NCBI GenBank assembly: GCA_021106655.1
Contig: JAIOTT010000289.1
Location: 1-12,594 of the forward strand
Direction of reading: 5' to 3'
From: Bacteroidales bacterium
GTDB taxonomy: Bacteria > Bacteroidota > Bacteroidia > Bacteroidales > SMBSF77
Length of the DNA: 12,594 nt
Made by a program: the position numbers and the translations under genes. The notes below the pieces were generated by a model. The model was not told where the DNA came from, made no database searches, and saw only the letters and a list, made by a program, of their open reading frames with translations. Below are positions 6,805-12,594 of the stretch, piece after piece (position 1 is the first letter of the stretch; every line of letters begins with the position of its first letter).

Positions 6805-8841
6805 CAGATTTAGCAAATATTCATATATAGTTAGTTGTGCCCGGATTTTTTCCTTTGCATTGTTTTTATAAAATTTATTGTTCAGTTTTTTATTTAACAC
6901 TCTTGCCTGAACATTATCTTTCCACTGAATTTCAAGTATCTCTTTTAATTCTTTTTTGATGGCCTGATCATAAACCGGACAAGTAACTTCAATACGTCTG
7001 TCCATATTACGTGTCATCCAATCGGCAGAAGAAATAAACAATTTTTCATCCCCTCCATTATAAAACCAAAATATTCGTGTATGCTCAAGAAAGCGGTCTA
7101 CAATAGCCCTTGCTTTCATATTATCACTTACACCTTTTTTGTTTGCAACTGCCGAATACATTCCCCTTACATTCAAACGAATTGTCACTCCGGCCTGGCT
7201 AGCTTCATACAAAAGCAATATAAGTTCTTTATCAACCAGGTTATTAAGTTTCAAATAAATAAAAGCCTTCTTTGCCTCCCTGGCATTTTTGATCTCATTC
7301 CTGATCATCCTTATCATCTTCTTACGCATATAAAAAGGTGATAGAACCAGATGATAATAGTTCTCCTTTTTATAATTCTTATCCAGAAAGTTAAATGTCT
7401 TTACAACTTCATTGGTGATTTTTTTGTCAGTTGTAAATAAAAGGTCATCACAATAGATCCTGGCTGTATTTTCATTAAAATTGCCTGTACCTACGGCCAC
7501 ATAATTAACCGTACGCTTTTTCTCCTTTCTTGTGATAAGGCACAGTTTTGCGTGGACCTTCAACCCCGGCACTCCATCAACAACTTTAACACCTGATTCG
7601 GTAAGTTTTTGAGCCCACATAATATTTGCTTCCTCATCAAATCGGGCTTGCAGCTCAATTATTACTGTTACGGACTTACCATTTCTTGCAGCATTGACAA
7701 GAGTATTTATCACGCTTGAGTTTCGTGCAAGCCTGTAAACAGTAAGTCTGATTGTTTTAACAGCAGGATCGATGGCAGCTTCTCGAAGGAGATTAATAAA
7801 ATAATCAAAGGAATGAAAAGGAAAATGAAGCATTATATCTTTTTTCCGGATTGCAGCAAAAATACTCTCTTCAGACTCTATATCTTTATGTCTGATTGGA
7901 GGAAGGGATTTAAGTTTAAGTTCTTCTCTGCCTAGGTCAGGAAAATTTATAAGATCTTTGAAGTTATGGTACCTGCTTCCGGGAATTATTGCATCCCGTT
8001 TTTTGAAATTTAGTTTTTTTATAAGAAGGCTAAGCAGGTTCACGGGTATCTGCTGATCGTAAACAAAACGAACAGGTGATCCTTCCTTTCGTCGCTTCAG
8101 GCTCTTTGCAACGCTGGTAACATAGCTCTCTGAGATATCATCATTTATATCAAGTTCGGCATCTTTAGTAAGCTTAACAGTATATGCTTCAAAATTCTGA
8201 AAATCGAGCATATAAAATATATCCTTCAGCCTATAACGGATAATGTCGTCCAGGAAAATGATATGAGTTTTATTTCCTTTTCCTGGAAGAATGATAAATC
8301 GGGGAAGTACCTTAGTGGGTATTTCCATCAAAGCATATTTATCTTCTTTACTTTTATTTGATTGCAGGCTAATGGCAAAATAGATTGCATCATTTTTCAT
8401 GGAAGGAAATTCAACAAGCTGATCAAGCATGATTGGCATCAAGCGTGGACGTACATTATCATAAAAATATTGTTTAACAAAAACACCTTGCTCCTCATCA
8501 AGCTGGTTCTCGTTAATAATGTAAATATTGTACTTTCGAAGATCTTTTAATATTTCCTCATAAGCCAGATCAAATTTCTTTCTTTGATTTAATACTATTT
8601 CGTGAATATCCTCCAGCACCTCTCCCGGATTGTAACCAAGAATTTCAATTGATTTTTTACCTATATTCGACAATCTCTTGAGTGTACCAACTCTTACCCG
8701 AAAATATTCATCCAGATTATTTGAATATATCCCGAGGAACTTGATTCGTTCAAGAATGGGCGTCTCCTGGTTCTGTGCTTCCTGCAGAACTCTTTCGTTA
8801 AACGACAACCAACTGATTTCTTTAGGAGTATAATTTTCCAT
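6790..8841 (-). CDS. ppk1: Polyphosphate kinase 1
   Basis: Ppk1 reversibly transfers the ATP gamma-phosphate to inorganic polyphosphate and autophosphorylates on a histidine. The 683-residue length is close to E. coli Ppk (688). The N-terminal signature is KEISWLSFNERVLQEAQ, with FLGIYSNNLDEYFRVRVG just after it. The phospholipase-D-like catalytic half contains GLKVHAKLCLI, with His430 matching the phosphorylated E. coli His435, followed by VAVGTGNFNENTARIYCDD. The second catalytic histidine, in RFLEHTRIF, is His587 (E. coli His592). The end of the domain reads SSADWMTRNMDRRIEV. All catalytic residues seen are intact. It starts at ATG 8841, 32 nt after the dehydrogenase stop codon, with a 20-nt palindrome in the gap. 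It is therefore probably the last gene of the lipoprotein-dehydrogenase-ppk1 transcript. No exopolyphosphatase gene is present next to it. Confidence 0.97.
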   Translation of the reverse strand: MENYTPKEISWLSFNERVLQEAQNQETPILERIKFLGIYSNNLDEYFRVRVGTLKRLSNIGKKSIEILGYNPGEVLEDIHEIVLNQRKKFDLAYEEILKDLRKYNIYIINENQLDEEQGVFVKQYFYDNVRPRLMPIMLDQLVEFPSMKNDAIYFAISLQSNKSKEDKYALMEIPTKVLPRFIILPGKGNKTHIIFLDDIIRYRLKDIFYMLDFQNFEAYTVKLTKDAELDINDDISESYVTSVAKSLKRRKEGSPVRFVYDQQIPVNLLSLLIKKLNFKKRDAIIPGSRYHNFKDLINFPDLGREELKLKSLPPIRHKDIESEESIFAAIRKKDIMLHFPFHSFDYFINLLREAAIDPAVKTIRLTVYRLARNSSVINTLVNAARNGKSVTVIIELQARFDEEANIMWAQKLTESGVKVVDGVPGLKVHAKLCLITRKEKKRTVNYVAVGTGNFNENTARIYCDDLLFTTDKKITNEVVKTFNFLDKNYKKENYYHLVLSPFYMRKKMIRMIRNEIKNAREAKKAFIYLKLNNLVDKELILLLYEASQAGVTIRLNVRGMYSAVANKKGVSDNMKARAIVDRFLEHTRIFWFYNGGDEKLFISSADWMTRNMDRRIEVTCPVYDQAIKKELKEILEIQWKDNVQARVLNKKLNNKFYKNNAKEKIRAQLTIYEYLLNLHGGL

Positions 8842-8853
8842 TTCAGGTGTATA

Positions 8854-8873
8854 CTGACGGGTTAACCCATCAG
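8854..8873. repeat. 20-nt near-perfect palindrome between the dehydrogenase gene and ppk1
   Basis: CTGACGGGTTAACCCATCAG pairs throughout apart from one C/A position on the plus strand. In the minus-strand RNA that position becomes a U-G wobble, so the transcript can pair along the full length around UUAA. It starts at the base after the dehydrogenase stop codon and ends 12 nt before the ppk1 ATG. No T-run follows, so it is not an intrinsic terminator. It could be a hairpin that affects mRNA processing or ppk1 translation, or a protein-binding site. Confidence 0.7.
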
Positions 8874-9836
8874 TTAATATATGTTTATTGCTTTGATCTT
8901 CTCAAAAATAACTTCAGCAAGTTTTAAATACGACTCATGCGTGAGTCCTGCCACATGAGGGGATAAGATTACATTCTCAGCATCAGCAAGCCATGAGAAA
9001 TCTTTATCAAATTCTTTTTGTCTTAGATCTTCAAAGGATAAATTTTCATACTCAAGAACATCAAGTGCTGCACCTGATACTTTACCGGATTTAAGATTAC
9101 CAACCAGTGCGGATGTCTTAACAACTTTACCCCTGGAGGTGTTTATAATAAAAATGTTTTTCTCAAACCGACTAATATATTTATCATCAATTAAATATTT
9201 GGTTTCATCAGTTAGAGGCACATGCATGCTTAAAATGTCTGCTTCCCTGAAAATCTCTGCCATAGTAACTTCCCTCACATAATCGTCGGAGAAATCTGAT
9301 TTATATTTATCGTAGGCAATAACATTTGCCTGAAATCCTTTTAATCTTTGTGCAAACGCACTTCCTGTATTTCCATAACCTATGATAGCAACGGTTTTGC
9401 CCATAATTTCCATACCACGGTTTTCCTCTCTTTTCCATATCCCATGCCTGAATTGGCCATCAGCTTTTACCATATGATTAAGCAGGGCAAGCAAAATCCC
9501 GGTTGCATGTTCACCCACAGCATCTCTGTTTCCTTCAGGTGCATTTAAGCAACTTATTCCTCTGGCTTCAGCATATCCGGTATCCACATTTTCCATACCT
9601 GATCCGACACGTGCAATAAAGGCAAGTTTTTTAGCTTTTTCAAGAAAAGCCTTATCCAGACTAAACTTACTTCTAATAATTATTCCAAAATAATTATGAA
9701 TGATAGTTTCATATTCTGATTTGGTGAAGGAATCAAAATGATCGCATTCAAAACCGAGAGATTTAAGTCCATCAATTAAATAAGGATGAGTAGTATCAAT
9801 AAACAGGACTTTTTTCTTTGATTTCATTTTTATCAC
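8874..9836 (-). CDS. NAD-dependent D-2-hydroxyacid dehydrogenase (phosphoglycerate dehydrogenase-like)
   Basis: This cytoplasmic oxidoreductase belongs to the D-isomer-specific 2-hydroxyacid dehydrogenase family. Visible motifs: the substrate-domain loop ARVGSGMENVD (75-85), the Rossmann glycine motif GYGNTG (153-158), Asp176 in AYDKY (suggesting NAD rather than NADP), NTSRGKVV with catalytic Arg235, ALDVLEYEN with Glu264, and SPHVAG with catalytic His294. The 320-residue length fits a short form without the C-terminal ACT domain of many SerA proteins. It may be a 3-phosphoglycerate dehydrogenase (serine synthesis) or act on another 2-hydroxyacid; the sequence alone does not decide, and no serC neighbour is present. 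The first possible start is GTG at 9836-9834, overlapping the lipoprotein stop by 4 nt (GTGA). An ATG at 9827-9825 would remove only three residues and is an equally credible start. The overlap suggests translational coupling. Confidence 0.93.
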   Translation of the reverse strand: MIKMKSKKKVLFIDTTHPYLIDGLKSLGFECDHFDSFTKSEYETIIHNYFGIIIRSKFSLDKAFLEKAKKLAFIARVGSGMENVDTGYAEARGISCLNAPEGNRDAVGEHATGILLALLNHMVKADGQFRHGIWKREENRGMEIMGKTVAIIGYGNTGSAFAQRLKGFQANVIAYDKYKSDFSDDYVREVTMAEIFREADILSMHVPLTDETKYLIDDKYISRFEKNIFIINTSRGKVVKTSALVGNLKSGKVSGAALDVLEYENLSFEDLRQKEFDKDFSWLADAENVILSPHVAGLTHESYLKLAEVIFEKIKAINIY

Positions 9837-10993
9837 TTAAAGAGACGTCTCTTTTTTCTTATGATATCTTTAATAACAATTTTCATCTTATCAATAGTCT
9901 CGAGTATCATAATATCACTCCTTGGAAAAGGCAAAGGATCTCTTCGAATAAGCTCTATTACTTCAGGAGGGCATGCATCTATTTCGCCGGCGGCAGTGGC
10001 AAAAACATATTCAAATAATGTTCCTGCTGTCATAGGAGATGTTTCAATTAACTGATCTGTATAATCTTCAATAAAATCTATTGATCCTGTGACATTACAT
10101 GTTTTTTTCAGATGGACTTCTGTAACGTAACATGTTATAGTTTTATACACAGTAACTTTAATATCATTGCCAAGACTGTCCTTCATCACATTACCATTAT
10201 CATCCAGCACATATTGCCATCCATCTTCAATTTCTTTTGAGTGTGTAAAATTTGTTTTTTCAACTATTTCCGGAGAAACTTCAATCATATTGATATTCAA
10301 ATTAATAAGATAATCATAATTCCATCCGGCAAGAGCTTTAACATCAAAATTTAAAAAGTCCTGATTAAGGCTTTGCAGAGACATTTTTTCAAGTTCATCT
10401 TTAAAATTTGGAGGGAAAGGTACTCCCGTTTTATTGATCATTTTATACAGTACATGGGTTGTTCCAAGCTCCAGAGCTCTTTGCATTAATTCACCTGTAT
10501 CTTTATAATCATAATAATATGATTCAACCTGCTTAAACTCATGATAAGCCGATTGAGCATCATATTTTGTCCCTCTTTCAAGAAGCATCTTTGCATGTGC
10601 ATAATAATATTCAGCAGCATTTTGTTTTGCTGTAATTATTTCCTGATCAAAATCAATATAAGAAAAACCAATTTCATTCAGAACGCCCGGCGAAAGACTC
10701 CTTACCAGATCCTGACGAGTTTTTAATTTTGTGTAGGCATTAAAAATACCACCCCATCTATCAGGCTGTCCGGATTGTTTTAAATACTTAACTTTATCCT
10801 GATCTTCCTGGTTAGCCAGAGGATATGCCTGCTTCAGGAGATCTAAATATTTTTCATCATCAGGGTTTACTCTAAGCTTCTTAACTGATTTCTTGATCAG
10901 AGTATCATATTTCCCCTTTTTTACCAGACTTTTTGGTGAGGAGCAAGCAAAAATTACAATAAGGATCAAAAAGAAATAGCGAATTTTTTTCAT
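9833..10993 (-). CDS. Lipoprotein of unknown function, Bacteroidota-type
   Basis: This 386-residue protein starts with a type II signal peptide: MKKIRYFFLILIVIFACSS, with lipobox IFAC and lipidated Cys17. No acidic stretch follows the cysteine, so a surface-export signal of the flavobacterial type is not evident and a periplasm-facing anchor is more likely (inference). Residues about 25-75 (KGKYDTLIKKSVKKLRVNPDDEKYLDLL...) and 125-185 (AAEYYYAHAKMLLERG, DAQSAYHEFKQVESYYYDYKDTGELMQRALELG) are helical and TPR-like. The C-terminal half is a beta-rich domain of no known family to me, with TVYKTITCYVTEVHLKKTCNVTGSIDF and the conserved-looking RDPLPFPRSD. It ends in a basic tail, KDIIRKKRRLFK. I recognise the pattern as a conserved uncharacterised Bacteroidota lipoprotein but cannot name a role. 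It is the first gene of the minus-strand cluster and overlaps the dehydrogenase gene by 4 nt. Confidence 0.88.
   Translation of the reverse strand: MKKIRYFFLILIVIFACSSPKSLVKKGKYDTLIKKSVKKLRVNPDDEKYLDLLKQAYPLANQEDQDKVKYLKQSGQPDRWGGIFNAYTKLKTRQDLVRSLSPGVLNEIGFSYIDFDQEIITAKQNAAEYYYAHAKMLLERGTKYDAQSAYHEFKQVESYYYDYKDTGELMQRALELGTTHVLYKMINKTGVPFPPNFKDELEKMSLQSLNQDFLNFDVKALAGWNYDYLINLNINMIEVSPEIVEKTNFTHSKEIEDGWQYVLDDNGNVMKDSLGNDIKVTVYKTITCYVTEVHLKKTCNVTGSIDFIEDYTDQLIETSPMTAGTLFEYVFATAAGEIDACPPEVIELIRRDPLPFPRSDIMILETIDKMKIVIKDIIRKKRRLFK
9839..9854. repeat. Perfect 16-bp palindrome at the lipoprotein/dehydrogenase junction
   Basis: AAAGAGACGTCTCTTT is a perfect palindrome spanning the last codons of the lipoprotein gene, ending 3 nt upstream of the GTG start and 12 nt upstream of the ATG alternative of the dehydrogenase. 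As minus-strand RNA it could form a 6-bp stem with an ACGU loop just before the start codons. Since it lies in coding sequence (RRLFK end), it may be chance. Confidence 0.5.
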
Positions 10994-11083
10994 GTGTTTA
11001 TATTTTTATAAATGTATCAGAATTCCAAACATTGATTAACAATATTTATACCATTTTCAGTGGTTTAGTATGGATATCAGCTT

Positions 11084-11142
11084 TCTCACTCACCTACTCA
11101 TCTTACTTACTACCCTTTGCCACAGCCTTAGCCTTAGTCTTA
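11084..11142. repeat. C/T-rich simple-sequence tract
   Basis: The tract runs through short CT-rich words such as CTCACTCACCTACTCATC and TTACTTACTACC, and ends in three 6-nt units, GCCTTA-GCCTTA-GTCTTA (11125-11142). The 12-mer CACTCACCTACT at 11087-11098 recurs exactly at 11396-11407 in the right arm of the downstream inverted array, linking the two repeats. Confidence 0.65.
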
Positions 11143-11242
11143 AAAAAACAACCAAAGATAAAATAAAATTTCGATTAGTAATTAGGTATTAACATTAAAT
11201 ACTGAAAGCAGAAGAATAATCGATAATGAATAGACGTAGTTC

Positions 11243-11274
11243 TTTTGATTTTAGGAGAATATGTTATAATTTCG
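11243..11274 (+). promoter_or_regulatory. Candidate Bacteroidota promoter for the RND transporter gene
   Basis: TTTTG (11243-11247) as the -33 element is followed by a 19-nt spacer and TAATTTCG (11267-11274), which differs from TAnnTTTG at one base. The bases after it (TGCACC) resemble the start region common after such promoters. The start codon of the transporter is about 195 nt downstream, so the leader would be long and contain the inverted repeat array at 11324-11421. Confidence 0.45.
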
Positions 11275-11277
11275 TGC

Positions 11278-11299
11278 ACCTTTTCGGAAAAGGTTTTTT
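11278..11299 (+). terminator. Terminator-like hairpin with T6, role unclear
   Basis: ACCTTTT (11278-11284) and AAAAGGT (11288-11294) form a 7-bp stem with a CGG loop, followed on the plus strand by six Ts (11294-11299). It has the shape of an intrinsic terminator, but no plus-strand gene ends before it. It also directly follows the promoter match at 11243-11274, so a transcript starting there would contain only part of the stem. It may end a short unannotated RNA or be fortuitous. Confidence 0.35.
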
Positions 11300-11323
11300 G
11301 ACTGAAGAGGTAGATTGTAATCT

Positions 11324-11421
11324 AGTTAAGTGGTTAATTAGTTAATTTGTTGAGTGGGAAAATACAATAAAACCAAATATTTCATCCTACTTAACCACTC
11401 ACCTACTTAACTCACTTAACT
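11324..11421. repeat. Inverted array of degenerate 8-nt units upstream of the RND gene
   Basis: The left arm is four consecutive 8-mers at 11325-11356: GTTAAGTG, GTTAATTA, GTTAATTT, GTTGAGTG. The right arm (11386-11421), read on the minus strand, contains GTTAAGTG, GTTAAGTA, GGTGAGTG and GTTAAGTA, with one extra A between the first two. The arms pair imperfectly around a spacer of about 27 nt (11359-11385), with the outer nine bases exact (AGTTAAGTG and CACTTAACT). The array ends 48 nt before the transporter start codon, so it would lie in its mRNA leader or promoter region. Confidence 0.75.
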
Positions 11422-11469
11422 ATTGTTTTTAGAAATTTTTTAGAGCAATTAGAATAATTTTACTACTAT

Positions 11470-12594
11470 ATGTGGACATATCTGGTCAGGATAATTTTAC
11501 GTAACAGGCTTGGCAACCTGATAATAATTGCTTTGCTTACAGCATTTATGCTTTATAAAGCTTTTGACGTCCAGTTATCATATCAGCTGGCCCAGATGCT
11601 CCCTACAACAGATTCCACATATATAAAATACAATGGTTTCAAGGAAATTTTCGGTGAAGATGGCAGTGTTTTATTTATTGGAATACAAGATGAAAATATC
11701 TATGAACTTAACAAATTCAATGACTGGTATGATCTGACTTATAGAGTCAAGGATATTGAAGGAGTTGAAGAGGTTGTTTCCATCGCCAAGATGTATCAGT
11801 TAACAAAAAACGAAGAGACAAAGAAATTTGATTTTTTGCCTGTTATTTCGAAAAAACCGTATAGCCAGGAAGAACTTGACAGTTTAAAAGAGGTCATTTA
11901 CTCTCTTCCTTTTTACGATGGTTTGCTTTACAATAAAGAAAGCAATGTTACACTGATGATGATAACCCTTGACAAAGCAAAATTGAACACTAAGGGGAGG
12001 ATACCATTAATAAAAGAAATTCAGGAAGTTGCCGAAGATTTTGGCAAATGGAATAATGTTAAAATGCATTTTTCAGGTTTACCTTATATCCGGACAATCA
12101 CTTCAAAAAAGGTTGAGGATGAACTTAAGATGTTCGTATTATTAGCTTTGCTGGTTGCATCCATTGCATTGTTTATTTTCTTTAAGTCTTTTAAGGCAAT
12201 GATGTTCCCAATGATAATAGTTGTTATCAGCGTTATCTGGTCATTTGGTTTGGTTAGTTTATTTGGGTATAAAATAACTATGCTGACTGGTATCATTCCT
12301 CCATTATTAATTGTTATTGGTGTTGAGAACTGTATTTTTCTGCTTAATAAATATCATTATGAGTATAAGAAGCACGGGAACAAAGTTAAAGCTCTTTCCC
12401 GCGTTGTACAAAGAGTTGGCAATGCTGCCTTCTTAACTAATCTGACAACAGCCATAGGTTTTGCAGCTTTTATTGTAACCGGGAATAAAATTCTTGTTGA
12501 ATTTGGGATTATTGCATCAATAAATATAATGATAGTGTTCTTTCTTTCTATCTTCCTTATTCCAATTTTCTACTCCTATCTGGATCCGCCCAAA
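11470..12594 (+). CDS. RND-superfamily (MMPL-type) membrane transporter, N-terminal 375 residues (partial)
   Basis: The frame opens at ATG 11470, is preceded in frame by TAA at 11455-11457, and runs open to the window edge. The topology is that of half an RND permease: TM1 at about 15-32, a soluble periplasmic segment at about 33-218 (LPTTDSTYIKYNGFKEIFGEDGS, the usual start of this loop), then five hydrophobic helices at about 221-238, 243-266, 271-292, 318-337 and 341-370. FLTNLTTAIGFAAF (321-334) is typical of the TM5 region. Known relatives use proton motive force to export lipids, drugs or other hydrophobic compounds; the substrate here is unknown. In TM4 the sequence VIGVENCIFLLNKY puts Glu286 where many MMPL proteins carry the proton-relay Asp of a DY pair. 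The second half should continue beyond the window. It is divergent from the lipoprotein gene, with a 476-base region between them. Confidence 0.92.
   Translation, partial: MWTYLVRIILRNRLGNLIIIALLTAFMLYKAFDVQLSYQLAQMLPTTDSTYIKYNGFKEIFGEDGSVLFIGIQDENIYELNKFNDWYDLTYRVKDIEGVEEVVSIAKMYQLTKNEETKKFDFLPVISKKPYSQEELDSLKEVIYSLPFYDGLLYNKESNVTLMMITLDKAKLNTKGRIPLIKEIQEVAEDFGKWNNVKMHFSGLPYIRTITSKKVEDELKMFVLLALLVASIALFIFFKSFKAMMFPMIIVVISVIWSFGLVSLFGYKITMLTGIIPPLLIVIGVENCIFLLNKYHYEYKKHGNKVKALSRVVQRVGNAAFLTNLTTAIGFAAFIVTGNKILVEFGIIASINIMIVFFLSIFLIPIFYSYLDPPK

Larger units (their letters stand above)
10994..11469. other. Non-coding region between the divergent lipoprotein and RND-transporter genes (476 bases)
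   Basis: No convincing gene is seen. The first 85 bases or so should carry the leftward promoter of the lipoprotein-dehydrogenase-ppk1 cluster, but I find no full TAnnTTTG/TTTG pair there; the nearest match is minus-strand TACATTTA at 11009-11016. The rest contains a C/T-rich simple-sequence tract (11084-11142), a rightward promoter match (11243-11274), a hairpin with a T-run (11278-11299) and a pair of inverted repeat arrays (11324-11421), each listed separately. Confidence 0.65.

Noticed and set aside
7081..7341. Plus-strand open frames inside ppk1 (also 8362-8550), the dehydrogenase (9348-9548) and the lipoprotein gene (9861-10055, 10541-10726)
   Set aside because: All are antisense to well-supported genes and show low-complexity translations typical of opposite-strand reading.
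11226..11345. A 39-codon plus-strand reading frame beginning MNRRSSFDF in the region before the RND gene
   Set aside because: It runs through the promoter match, the hairpin and the repeat units, has no recognisable features, and is no longer than expected by chance.
12084..12296. A 70-codon minus-strand frame within the RND transporter gene
   Set aside because: It is antisense to a transporter with clear membrane helices and has no recognisable features.

Overview
The window is an AT-rich chromosomal segment from a member of the Bacteroidota, probably a Bacteroidales or Marinilabiliales-type organism. Evidence for this: a TonB-dependent receptor with an N-terminal carboxypeptidase-regulatory-like domain, a secreted protein with a C-terminal type IX secretion (Por) sorting domain, a lipoprotein family typical of the phylum, start codons without clear Shine-Dalgarno sequences, and several matches to the Bacteroidota -7 element TAnnTTTG. 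Most genes are housekeeping or envelope genes. I see no tRNA, rRNA, CRISPR array, transposase, integrase, phage gene or recognisable defence system.

Layout from left to right. (1) 1-572, minus: the first 190 codons of a TonB-dependent outer-membrane receptor, cut by the window edge. (2) 611-658: a strong intrinsic terminator on the minus strand. (3) 674-1651, minus: a secreted lamin-tail-domain protein with a T9SS sorting tail. (4) 1652-1966: a 315-base non-coding gap. (5) 1967-5344, minus: mfd, the transcription-repair coupling factor. (6) 5345-5534: a divergent promoter region filled largely by an 81-nt near-palindrome made of short degenerate words. (7) 5535-6755, plus: a phosphofructokinase with the residue signature of pyrophosphate-dependent enzymes. 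(8) A compact minus-strand cluster, transcribed from right to left: a lipoprotein of unknown function (10993-9833), an NAD-dependent D-2-hydroxyacid dehydrogenase (9836-8874, overlapping by 4 nt) and ppk1, polyphosphate kinase (8841-6790). It converges on the phosphofructokinase gene with only 34 bp between them. (9) 10994-11469: a 476-base non-coding region with simple-sequence and inverted repeats, a good Bacteroidota promoter match and a short hairpin. (10) 11470-12594, plus: the first 375 codons of an RND/MMPL-type membrane transporter, cut by the window edge.

How the genes may work together: the lipoprotein, dehydrogenase and ppk1 genes are packed like an operon. Ppk1 stores phosphate-bond energy as polyphosphate, and the neighbouring phosphofructokinase looks PPi-dependent, so both sides of the convergent junction concern phosphate-energy metabolism; a functional link is inference only. 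The secreted LTD protein and the TonB receptor are co-directional envelope genes, but a strong terminator separates them. mfd is a stand-alone DNA-repair gene.

I found no convincing undescribed multi-gene system. The least explained material is non-coding: two intergenic repeat structures (5386-5473 and 11084-11421), each built from degenerate words of about 8 nt arranged as inverted arms and each lying upstream of a plus-strand gene, and perfect or near-perfect palindromes at both junctions of the lipoprotein-dehydrogenase-ppk1 cluster.
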